From positions 1 through 12,046 of the forward strand of contig DEQQ01000061.1 in assembly GCA_002360455.1 (NCBI GenBank): a stretch of DNA of 12,046 nucleotides. The letters are read 5' to 3'. Below, piece after piece: positions 6,709 to 12,046 of the stretch. The notes below the pieces were generated by a model, which worked only from the letters and a program-made list of their open reading frames with translations, had not been told where the DNA came from and ran no database searches. How positions within the stretch are numbered: the stretch's first letter is position 1; every line of letters begins with the position of its first letter. The position numbers were made by a program, and so were the translations under genes. The stretch comes from Saprospiraceae bacterium UBA3362. Lineage in GTDB: Bacteria; Bacteroidota; Bacteroidia; Chitinophagales; Saprospiraceae.

Positions 6709-7125
6709 ATGAGTGTAAAAAATCAAATCCGATTTATAGTGTATCGAGTTCATGCCAAAGGCATGGAAATCTTGGTGAATCAGGCTGAGCAGCGCTCTGA
6801 ACTTTTTGCTTCTGCAAGGTCATTTCCGTCCTTAGAGGAGTACATGACTCATCTTCCGGACGGCATTATCCAATTGGAGACTACGGAGAACGAGCAGATT
6901 ATTGCCCTTGAAGCCGACTGGCATGAAATACCGAGAATACGAAGCATACTCAAATACGACATGCACTTGATGAAAGACACTTTATCTCATATGCTTCCGG
7001 AGTTAGAACAGGCAACCTATGTAAAAGTCAAGGAATTGTTCAAAAAGGCACTTCCTCATGAATATGCGGCACTCAAAGAACTCAAAGAGACCATCCGCGA
7101 ACGCAATCTGCTGTCCAATATTTAA
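6709..7125 (+). CDS. Conserved-looking hypothetical protein, 138 aa, next to purC
   Basis: A 138-aa soluble protein with no signal peptide or membrane segment. The N-terminal half looks strand-rich: IRFIVYRVHAKGMEILVNQ recalls the first strands of a Nudix fold. No Nudix box (GxxxxxExxxxxREUxEExGU) follows, so I do not assign that activity. The C-terminal half is acidic/basic and helical (from about residue 80), with the segment LPHEYAALKELKETIRERN. Its base composition and codon use resemble those of purC and rpoD. The stop codon is 9 bp before the purC start, which suggests cotranscription and perhaps translational coupling with purC. The start at 6709 is the first ATG, with no Shine-Dalgarno sequence. 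Confidence 0.8.
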   Translation: MSVKNQIRFIVYRVHAKGMEILVNQAEQRSELFASARSFPSLEEYMTHLPDGIIQLETTENEQIIALEADWHEIPRIRSILKYDMHLMKDTLSHMLPELEQATYVKVKELFKKALPHEYAALKELKETIRERNLLSNI

Positions 7126-7134
7126 GTTATAGCC

Positions 7135-8088
7135 ATGACTTATTTTGCACCTGAACAGAACTGCATTGACAGAACCGATTTTCATTTTAAACATCAGAAA
7201 AATCTATATCATGGCAAAGTGCGTGATGTGTATGATTTGGGAGAACATCTGTTGATGATCACCACAGATCGGATATCGGCTTTTGACTGTATTTTGCCTA
7301 GACCAATCCCTTACAAGGGGCAGGTTCTTAATCTGATTGCAGCCCATTTTTTGGAGAAGGTGAAGGATATTGTCCCTGTCTGGCTCCAATCCCTCCCCGA
7401 CCCTAATGTCAGCTTGGGATTGAAATGTGAGCCTATTCCGATTGAATTTGTAGTGAGAGGCTACCTTGCAGGGCATGCCTGGAGATGTTATAAAAAAGGA
7501 GAATCCCTGTGTGGGCTAAACTTTGCTCCCGGGCTCAAAGAGTCTCAGAAGCTTGATAGACCTATCCTCAGCCCAACGACCAAAGCAGCAGCCGGGCATG
7601 ATATGGACATTTCTTACGAGCAGCTTATTGCCCAAGGGATCATTTCAAAATCACTGTTGGATGAGATTTATGCAATTGCTTTTAGCTTATTTAGAAGAGG
7701 AACCGAAATGGCAGCAGAGCGCGATTTGATCCTTGTAGACACAAAATACGAATTTGGACTGGTCAATGGAGAAATAGTGCTTATGGATGAAATTCATACC
7801 CCGGACAGCAGCAGGTATTACATTAAAACCGGATACGAAGAACGGCTGGCCAACAGTGAACCACAGCTTCAGTTGTCCAAAGAGTTTGTCAGAGAATGGC
7901 TGATGGCGCATGGTTTTTTTGGAAAAGAAGAGGATCTTATGCCGGAGATGCCGGACTCCTTTGTTCATGAAATCAGTGAGCGTTATCTATTGTTGTATGA
8001 AAAACTCACTGGAAAAAAAATCAATACAGAGAGCGCTGAAGTTCCTATCGATAGATTGCGGAAGAATCTTTCAGAATTTTTAATCTAA
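7135..8088 (+). CDS. purC: Phosphoribosylaminoimidazole-succinocarboxamide synthase (SAICAR synthetase)
   Basis: A 317-aa cytoplasmic enzyme of de novo purine synthesis that joins CAIR and aspartate with ATP to form SAICAR. Landmarks: the nucleotide-binding N-terminus YHGKVRDVYDL (25-35), TTDRISAFD (43-51), the signature around FVVRGYLAGHAW (105-116), SPTTKAAAGHD, and LILVDTKYEFG (198-208), the second family signature with Asp202 and Lys204. At 317 residues it is the longer form, like the yeast and many Bacteroidota enzymes, rather than the E. coli form of about 237 residues. It lies 9 bp after the 138-aa gene and 65 bp before ssrA. No other purine gene is in the window. Confidence 0.96.
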   Translation: MTYFAPEQNCIDRTDFHFKHQKNLYHGKVRDVYDLGEHLLMITTDRISAFDCILPRPIPYKGQVLNLIAAHFLEKVKDIVPVWLQSLPDPNVSLGLKCEPIPIEFVVRGYLAGHAWRCYKKGESLCGLNFAPGLKESQKLDRPILSPTTKAAAGHDMDISYEQLIAQGIISKSLLDEIYAIAFSLFRRGTEMAAERDLILVDTKYEFGLVNGEIVLMDEIHTPDSSRYYIKTGYEERLANSEPQLQLSKEFVREWLMAHGFFGKEEDLMPEMPDSFVHEISERYLLLYEKLTGKKINTESAEVPIDRLRKNLSEFLI

Positions 8089-8112
8089 GGGCGGAACTAA
8101 TGAGAACAATAT

Positions 8113-8134
8113 AACGTTTACAATGCCAAACGTT
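8113..8134 (+). terminator. Hairpin between purC and ssrA
   Basis: AACGTTT (8113-8119) pairs perfectly with AAACGTT (8128-8134) across an 8-nt loop, followed by a short CTTTC. It lies 25 bp after the purC stop and 20 bp before the tmRNA 5' end. It could be a weak terminator for purC or a protein-binding palindrome near the ssrA promoter. Confidence 0.35.
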
Positions 8135-8153
8135 CTTTCACAATTTCAAATTT

Positions 8154-8517
8154 GGGGCTGCATGGAATCGACAGGAAATGCGGTCGCTAAGTAAGCATGT
8201 CGTAGGATGATAGGATGCTACGTTAAAAACGCTTATCGAATTACAAATGGCAATACTTCTTTTGCCTTGGCTGCTTAATCTATATAGATTACAAAGCCTT
8301 TATGCCGCCGTGCTGACACCTGATAAGTGCTGCCGCATATCATAAAACCTCAGGTTGGGTTTTGCAGAGTCCTGATGCAAGGCCGAGATTAAGGGAATAA
8401 GTTTGAGAAAGGTCGTTACTTTACCTCTTCTCAGATTGACAATCTAAAAAGGAACTAAGCATGTAGAAAGCTTACCGGTTCTTTCTCTGGACGCGGGTTC
8501 GACTCCCGCCAGCTCCA
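8154..8517 (+). ncRNA. ssrA: Transfer-messenger RNA (tmRNA)
   Basis: tmRNA frees stalled ribosomes and adds a degradation tag, working with SmpB. The 5' end GGGGCTG (8154-8160) pairs with CAGCTCC (8510-8516) to form the acceptor stem, with A8517 as discriminator. The T-arm is GCGGG (8493-8497), TTCGACT loop, CCCGC (8505-8509). The conserved GGAATCGAC segment follows the 5' stem. The tag frame begins at GGC (8249) and reads GNTSFALAA, ending in TAA (8276-8278); the ALAA end is the protease-recognition tail. The length of about 364 nt is typical for the one-piece form. CCA is not encoded (ACCT follows the stem), so it must be added. The last 16 bases of the RNA are part of the 17-bp repeat bounding the islet downstream. 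Confidence 0.95.
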
Positions 8518-8518
8518 C
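8502..8518 (+). repeat. Left attachment-site repeat (attL) in the 3' end of ssrA
   Basis: The 17-bp sequence ACTCCCGCCAGCTCCAC covers the end of the tmRNA T-loop, the T-stem 3' strand, the acceptor 3' strand, the discriminator base and one further base. An identical copy is at 10544-10560. The 3' end of ssrA is a classic target of tyrosine integrases, and integration restores an intact 3' end, as seen here. Confidence 0.85.
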
Positions 8519-8575
8519 CTAAATACTATTTATGCTATTGATAATCAGTGTATTATAATATTTTAATGAAATTAA

Positions 8576-8593
8576 TGTAGGTTTTTTGTAGGT
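8576..8593 (+). repeat. Paired TGTAGGT motifs, left end of the islet
   Basis: TGTAGGT occurs at 8576-8582 and again at 8587-8593, 11 bp apart start to start. The same motif is paired near the right end at 10424-10442. They are candidate arm-type binding sites for an integrase. Confidence 0.5.
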
Positions 8594-8760
8594 CAATGAT
8601 CAAATTCTCAATAAGTAGTACAAGAAAGGGTTTATTAATGTATGAGCCATTTTCCATTAAACTAACTGATATTAAAAGGGTGTTCAAGGTTGTAGGAGTT
8701 GTAAAGTTTAATGATCATTCCCATATACCGGAATTTTAACGTGTAACTAAATTTTAATGT

Positions 8761-9279
8761 ATGACTTATAAATTCAATAAAAAAATTACTTATTCTGGAG
8801 ATAATGAAAACGTACTAAACTTCATTATTGAAAATTCAAAAAGTGTTTCAGATAGCCAAAGACTAAGTGAAGGAATGGCTGCCGTAGTAGGTTATGTACC
8901 TACTTTTGGCTCTATTAATAGATATGATAGAACAGAGTTTAATATTTCAAAATCGGATAATTCAATTGTACTTAACGCATCTTTAAAATATGTAACTACT
9001 TTTTGGTTTTGGTTATTCTTCATAATTGGGGCTTTTACTTATATTGGATGGATTATTCCAGTAATCATATATTTTTATCATAGAGGTTTGGTTACAAAGC
9101 AAGTTGAAAAGATTATTCAAAATACCTATGAGCATTTTAATTCAACAAATCCAATAGTAATAAAATCAGAAGATAATGATCAAGTTGAATCTAAACTAGA
9201 GAAACTGTTTGATCTTAAAAATAAAGGCATTATTACAGAAGAAGAATTTTTAACTCGTAAATCGAAATTATTGAGTTAA
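8761..9279 (+). CDS. SHOCT-domain membrane protein, islet cargo
   Basis: A 172-aa protein of unknown function. The N-terminal about 75 residues are predicted soluble and partly strand-forming. Residues about 77-107 form one long or two short hydrophobic segments, rich in Trp, Phe and Ile. The C-terminus (about 143-171, LEKLFDLKNKGIITEEEFL) is a clear SHOCT domain, a short helical module at the ends of many small bacterial membrane proteins that may mediate oligomerisation. There is no signal peptide; it is probably anchored in the inner membrane with both ends in the cytoplasm or one across. It is the first gene of the ssrA islet and its A/T-rich codon use differs from the purC side. The start at 8761 is the only ATG giving the full N-terminus; no Shine-Dalgarno sequence. 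Confidence 0.75.
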   Translation: MTYKFNKKITYSGDNENVLNFIIENSKSVSDSQRLSEGMAAVVGYVPTFGSINRYDRTEFNISKSDNSIVLNASLKYVTTFWFWLFFIIGAFTYIGWIIPVIIYFYHRGLVTKQVEKIIQNTYEHFNSTNPIVIKSEDNDQVESKLEKLFDLKNKGIITEEEFLTRKSKLLS

Positions 9280-9294
9280 TCAATTCTTAAATAA

Positions 9295-9338
9295 TGTATG
9301 GTTTTTTTATAGGCTTGTCATTAATATAGTGTTCGTAT
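9295..9338 (+). repeat. Degenerate internal copy of the islet's right-end repeat
   Basis: Between the first and second cargo genes, 9310-9338 aligns without gaps to 10438-10466 at 22 of 29 positions. Upstream, TGTATGG (9295-9301), a T-run and TATAGGC (9308-9314) echo the paired TGTAGGT arrangement at both ends. It is a weak but collinear resemblance. Confidence 0.35.
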
Positions 9339-9362
9339 ATGAAATTATTTAATTTTTAAAAT

Positions 9363-9551
9363 ATGTATTATTTATTCAAAATCTTGATGGTCTTAGCCAT
9401 TATCGTATCGTTTGCGCTTGTTTATGCCATGTTTAATTTTTCTTCGAGTGCAGTCCAAGAAACGTCATTTATTGGCATGGCTTGTTTTTGTGCAATTTTT
9501 GCAAGAATTTTCCAAGCAGAAGCAGAATCATTTAAAAAATCAAATAAATAA
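9363..9551 (+). CDS. Small two-helix membrane protein, islet cargo
   Basis: A 62-aa very hydrophobic protein. It has a hydrophobic helix at about residues 4-24, a short polar link (SSSAVQE) and a second hydrophobic stretch (about 35-50), then a charged tail ending KKSNK. I recognise no family. It ends 10 bp before the start of the lipoprotein gene, suggesting one transcript. A frame-shifted, longer reading of the next gene overlaps it but is disfavoured. Small proteins like this can be chance reading frames; the clean two-helix pattern and tight spacing argue for a real gene. Confidence 0.5.
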   Translation: MYYLFKILMVLAIIVSFALVYAMFNFSSSAVQETSFIGMACFCAIFARIFQAEAESFKKSNK

Positions 9552-9561
9552 AATTATCAAT

Positions 9562-10407
9562 ATGAAGTACATAATAAATACCTTGGTATTAATAGTAACA
9601 CTAAGCAGTTGTGCATCTTATTTCCCAAGTAGAGAGAATTTTATTATTTCGTCCGTTGAGGTTACTTCAAAAGGGAAAACAATTTCTAAAATTGATAATA
9701 ACTCAACAAACAGTTTCACTGATTCAATTTTAAGTATTGAGCTAATGCCTTATACAAGAGGTTTTAAAATGAAAGTAGCCAATAATTATAACGGAAGCAT
9801 ATTCATAAACTGGGATAAGTCTGTCATATCTTATAAAAGGTCATACGGTAAGCTAATTCATGATGGAGTAAGGTGTATTAATAGAGACTTTACGGTCGTA
9901 CCAACAACTCTAATAAAAGGAGACAGAATTGAAGATTTTGCCGTTCCTGCAAATTCAGTATATTGGAAGGACAGTTACTCAAAGAAATTATCGGGCGAAT
10001 GGGAAGTGGCTAAAATATTCCCTTTAGGTCACGGCGGAAAAAAGATTGCCTTAAATTATCTGAATGAAATCAATTCAAACAAACTAAAACTTGGATTATT
10101 TGTCGAAAATGGTGTCAACTCTTATGAGTACATTTTTACAGGAATGTTTAGCAGCGATAAACTTACAAGAACAAGTAAGTATGTAGACTACTATTATATA
10201 CTTGATTTTCCCAAAGATTCAAAGCAAACAACAAGTCAAACTGTTCCCAAAAATACAAAAAAACAACAAAGTTCTGTTCAAACAGCACCTACAACAAAAG
10301 CTACAATATATCCGAAACAAAGCAAAGCAAAACGCAATGGAGATATTATAAAATCGGTTGCGATAATTGCCGTTTGTGGGTTGATCATAGGCTTTGCAGT
10401 CAAATGA
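9562..10407 (+). CDS. Lipoprotein with C-terminal hydrophobic segment, islet cargo
   Basis: A 281-aa protein starting MKYIINTLVLIV with a good lipobox (L-S-S-C, Cys17), so probably exported and lipid-anchored. I chose the ATG at 9562 rather than the longer open frame from 9412, because 9562 places the signal peptide at the N-terminus and follows the previous stop by 10 bp. The middle part (about 25-220) is mixed strand and helix with no motif I recognise. A linker rich in Thr, Gln, Lys and Ser follows (about 222-260). The protein ends in a hydrophobic segment (about 264-280, IIKSVAIIAVCGLIIGF). A lipid anchor plus a C-terminal membrane helix is unusual and suggests it bridges or sits against a membrane at both ends. 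Function unknown. Confidence 0.75.
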   Translation: MKYIINTLVLIVTLSSCASYFPSRENFIISSVEVTSKGKTISKIDNNSTNSFTDSILSIELMPYTRGFKMKVANNYNGSIFINWDKSVISYKRSYGKLIHDGVRCINRDFTVVPTTLIKGDRIEDFAVPANSVYWKDSYSKKLSGEWEVAKIFPLGHGGKKIALNYLNEINSNKLKLGLFVENGVNSYEYIFTGMFSSDKLTRTSKYVDYYYILDFPKDSKQTTSQTVPKNTKKQQSSVQTAPTTKATIYPKQSKAKRNGDIIKSVAIIAVCGLIIGFAVK

Positions 10408-10423
10408 TCACCTCTCAAAACCA

Positions 10424-10442
10424 TGTAGGTTTTCGTGTAGGT
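10424..10442 (+). repeat. Paired TGTAGGT motifs, right end of the islet
   Basis: TGTAGGT occurs at 10424-10430 and 10436-10442, 12 bp apart start to start and in the same orientation as the left pair (8576-8593). They are candidate integrase arm-type sites. Confidence 0.5.
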
Positions 10443-10443
10443 T

Positions 10444-10465
10444 TAGCGTTCATATAGCGTTCATA
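10444..10465 (+). repeat. Perfect 11-bp tandem duplication near the right end of the islet
   Basis: TAGCGTTCATA occurs at 10444-10454 and directly again at 10455-10465. It adjoins the TGTAGGT pair, so the right end is a compact array of short direct repeats. An inverted repeat follows (AAAC 10467-10470 and ATTTGC 10474-10479 with GCAAATGTTT 10499-10508). Confidence 0.8.
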
Positions 10466-10543
10466 TAAACAATATTTGCATATATAAAGCGTAAATAAGC
10501 AAATGTTTGAATATAAATTCATGATTATCAAAGGGCTAAATCT

Positions 10544-10560
10544 ACTCCCGCCAGCTCCAC
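10544..10560 (+). repeat. Right attachment-site repeat (attR), displaced ssrA 3' end
   Basis: This is identical over 17 bp to 8502-8518 in ssrA. The bases on either side differ (position 10561 is A, position 8519 is C). It is the leftover of the original tmRNA 3' end after integration. Confidence 0.85.
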
Positions 10561-11125
10561 AAAATTTATTGAATAAAAATGTTCATTTTTTTCAAATGCC
10601 TATATTGCAAATGAATTAATATTTTACTGGTACTGCACTATTATTTACAACCGACCGATGGGACAGCTGAACATGATCCAAAATAATAGCATTGATGTAC
10701 ACGTCCTAACTCCTCATCCTTATTCAATTCAAAGTTAATAGAGTTTATTCTTTTTCGCAATACAAATAAAGGATATTAAAAGCAGATCCTAATTGATTTT
10801 AGCTCATGTTTTTCTTCAATTTTATCCGGTTTATGTCAAGCCTTTTTTATTAAACAAACAGTCTTCAACTTCTTAATCCCTAAATTTTATTCGACCCTGC
10901 TTCTCAGTATTTAGAGTTTTTCAAAGCCAAATCACAGGAATTGTTCAAACTGTTCCTGAGCAGCTTATTTCTATTTAACGGGAACAAAAGCCTTCTCTTA
11001 CTGAATCGATCTTGCCCTACTCAAGATAAACCATTAAATTTATGAAATTTACTTAAACTAAGCCAAAACGCTTTTTGTTTTATAAATGTATTCATTGGTA
11101 TAGTCTTCCGATAAAAATTAAGTTA
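10561..11125. other. Gene-free stretch between the islet and the efflux adaptor gene
   Basis: About 565 bp with no supported gene on either strand. It holds a weak hairpin at 10575-10592 and an inverted repeat CAGGAA (10935-10940) with TTCCTG (10953-10958). Upstream of the adaptor gene, TTTTTG (11072-11077) followed 21 bp later by TATAGTCTTC (11099-11108) is a poor match to the -33/-7 promoter pattern. Nothing else stands out. Confidence 0.45.
10575..10592 (+). terminator. A/T hairpin with T-run, possible original ssrA terminator
   Basis: AAAAAT (10575-10580) pairs with ATTTTT (10585-10590) over a GTTC loop, with two further T residues. It starts 15 bp after the displaced ssrA end, where the native tmRNA terminator would have been before the islet arrived. 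The stem has only A-T pairs and is weak. Confidence 0.25.
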
Positions 11126-12046
11126 ATGAGTAGAGTTCATTGGTATTCTGTATTAGTTTGTTTTTTTCTCTTTCTGTCTTGTCAAAAGAAAGAGGAAACG
11201 GTTTCGCCGGAAAGAAAAAACATCACTGAGAGTATTTACGCCTCAGGGATCGTTAAAAGTAAAAACCAATATGAGGTGTTCTCAAAAGTCAATGGAACAA
11301 TTCAAAACTTTTTTATAAAAGAAACAGACAAAGTAAAAAAAGGTGCTGCACTTTTTAAGGTCGAAGATCAAAATTCAAATTTGAATTCTGCCAACAGCAG
11401 GCTCATTGCAGCAGCCAATGATTACAATACCAACTTAGGCAAACTTAGCGATGCAAAAATTGCGATAGATCTAGCAAGAAAAAAAACTGAAAATGATTCT
11501 TTACTTTATATACGTCAACAGAATCTTTGGCAAAAAAACATTGGCTCTCAATTTGAATTCGAACAAAGGCAATTGAATTATGAAAATTCAAAAACCAATT
11601 TATCCAAAGCCATCACTTATCACGACGATTTGCAAAGACAATTGAAACTCTTGTCCGCTCAAAGTAAAAACAACCTAAAAATAGCCGAAACCATTGCTTC
11701 TGATTTTATAATTCGCAGTGAAATAGATGGAATCGTCTATCAAATCAATGCAGAGCCCGGCGAGATGGTGAGTCCACTCAAACCTATAGCTGTCATAGGT
11801 CAAGATCAATTCATCATTGAACTCAGTGTTGATGAATATGATATTGTCAAACTAAAAAAAGGACAGAAAATAATGATACGAATGGACAGTTACAAGGCAG
11901 ATGTTTTTGAAGCCGTCGTCAGCAATATCTACCCTATGATGAATTCGAGAACCCGAAGCTTCAAAGTGGAGGCAGAATTCACCAAAAAACCGGATCAACT
12001 ATATCCAAATCTTAGTTTGGAGGCCAACATCATTGTTCAAGAAAAA
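11126..12046 (+). CDS. Periplasmic adaptor (HlyD/RND membrane fusion) lipoprotein, 3' end outside window
   Basis: The first 307 residues of an adaptor that links an inner-membrane pump (RND or MacB-like ABC) to an outer-membrane channel; it would sit in the periplasm, lipid-anchored. The signal peptide (residues 1-18, LVCFFLFLS) ends at Cys19. The first half of the barrel-sandwich/lipoyl-like domain lies at about 50-81 (NGTIQNFFIKETDKVKKG). A long coiled-coil hairpin, rich in Asn, Lys and Gln, spans about 82-190. The second lipoyl half is at about 199-224 (DGIVYQINAEPGEMVSP). Beta-barrel residues follow (IELSVDEYDIVKLKKGQK). The frame is open to the end of the window without a stop, so the gene is cut by the window, not broken. 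A pump gene probably follows, by the usual operon layout (inference). Confidence 0.88.
   Translation, partial: MSRVHWYSVLVCFFLFLSCQKKEETVSPERKNITESIYASGIVKSKNQYEVFSKVNGTIQNFFIKETDKVKKGAALFKVEDQNSNLNSANSRLIAAANDYNTNLGKLSDAKIAIDLARKKTENDSLLYIRQQNLWQKNIGSQFEFEQRQLNYENSKTNLSKAITYHDDLQRQLKLLSAQSKNNLKIAETIASDFIIRSEIDGIVYQINAEPGEMVSPLKPIAVIGQDQFIIELSVDEYDIVKLKKGQKIMIRMDSYKADVFEAVVSNIYPMMNSRTRSFKVEAEFTKKPDQLYPNLSLEANIIVQEK

Larger units (their letters stand above)
8502..10560 (+). mobile_element. Small integrated islet at ssrA, no integrase
   Basis: A stretch with a repeat period of 2,042 bp, bounded by identical 17-bp copies of the ssrA 3' end (8502-8518, 10544-10560). The DNA inside is visibly more A/T-rich than purC or recQ, and its three genes are small and unlike the housekeeping neighbours. 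Paired TGTAGGT motifs lie 58-75 bp inside the left repeat and 102-120 bp inside the right one, as expected of integrase arm sites. No integrase, excisionase or replication gene is present. It is therefore a remnant that lost its integrase, or a satellite element moved in trans. Seen directly: repeats, composition and gene content. Inferred: integration by a tyrosine recombinase. Confidence 0.75.

Noticed and set aside
8638..8739. 33-aa open frame at the left of the islet (MYEPFSIKLTDI...)
   Set aside because: It lies where an integrase gene would be expected, but it is too short and has no recombinase motif (no R-H-R-Y residues). I cannot tell it from a chance frame.
8886..8904. Perfect inverted repeat AGTAGGT/ACCTACT
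   Set aside because: It lies inside the coding sequence of the SHOCT protein and is short. It could be a binding site related to the TGTAGGT motifs, but is more likely chance.
9412..9561. N-terminal extension of the islet lipoprotein gene from an ATG at 9412
   Set aside because: It overlaps the 62-aa gene in another frame and would bury the signal peptide inside the protein. The start at 9562 gives a clean lipoprotein signal.

Overview
The window looks like a chromosomal segment of a member of the Bacteroidota, possibly of the Saprospiria/Chitinophagia side (the finer placement is inference). Four things point there. The primary-type sigma factor is short (289 aa, no region 1.1). The tmRNA tag reads GNTSFALAA, close to the GExNYALAA-type tags of the phylum. 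Start codons lack Shine-Dalgarno sequences, and several gaps contain TAnnTTTG-like -7 elements.

Layout, left to right. (1) Positions 127-972, minus strand: a secreted cysteine-rich lipoprotein of unknown function, followed by a hairpin. (2) Positions 973-1807: about 835 bp with no convincing gene, holding an orphan hairpin with a T-tract, an A14 run, short tandem repeats and the first copy of a structured repeat. (3) Positions 1808-5353: an acyl-CoA dehydrogenase and a long RecQ helicase, same strand, 54 bp apart. (4) Positions 5354-5691: a gap holding the second copy of the structured repeat, just before a sigma-70 gene (rpoD-like, 5692-6561). (5) Positions 6709-8088: a 138-aa protein of unknown function, then purC 9 bp later. 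(6) Positions 8154-8517: tmRNA (ssrA). (7) Positions 8518-10560: an A/T-rich islet inserted at the 3' end of ssrA and bounded by a 17-bp direct repeat. It carries three small genes (a SHOCT membrane protein, a tiny membrane protein and a lipoprotein), has no integrase, and has paired TGTAGGT motifs near both ends. (8) Positions 10561-11125: a gene-free stretch. (9) From 11126 to the window edge: the N-terminal 307 residues of a lipoprotein HlyD/RND-type periplasmic adaptor.

The housekeeping genes (sigma factor, RecQ, PurC, tmRNA, acyl-CoA dehydrogenase) are ordinary. The main unexplained signal is the pair of multi-armed elements at 1693-1784 and 5540-5646. They share conserved blocks, including 17 identical bases, and differ mostly inside helices in ways that keep the pairing: compensatory changes in the closing stem and in a GAA-triloop arm, and a lengthened third arm. 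Each lies within about 50 bp of a start codon. They could be a cis-regulatory leader RNA, a dispersed REP-like mobile repeat, or both; a genome-wide copy search would separate these. The second signal is the ssrA-borne islet, whose terminal repeats look like integrase arm sites and whose internal repeat hints at a modular build.
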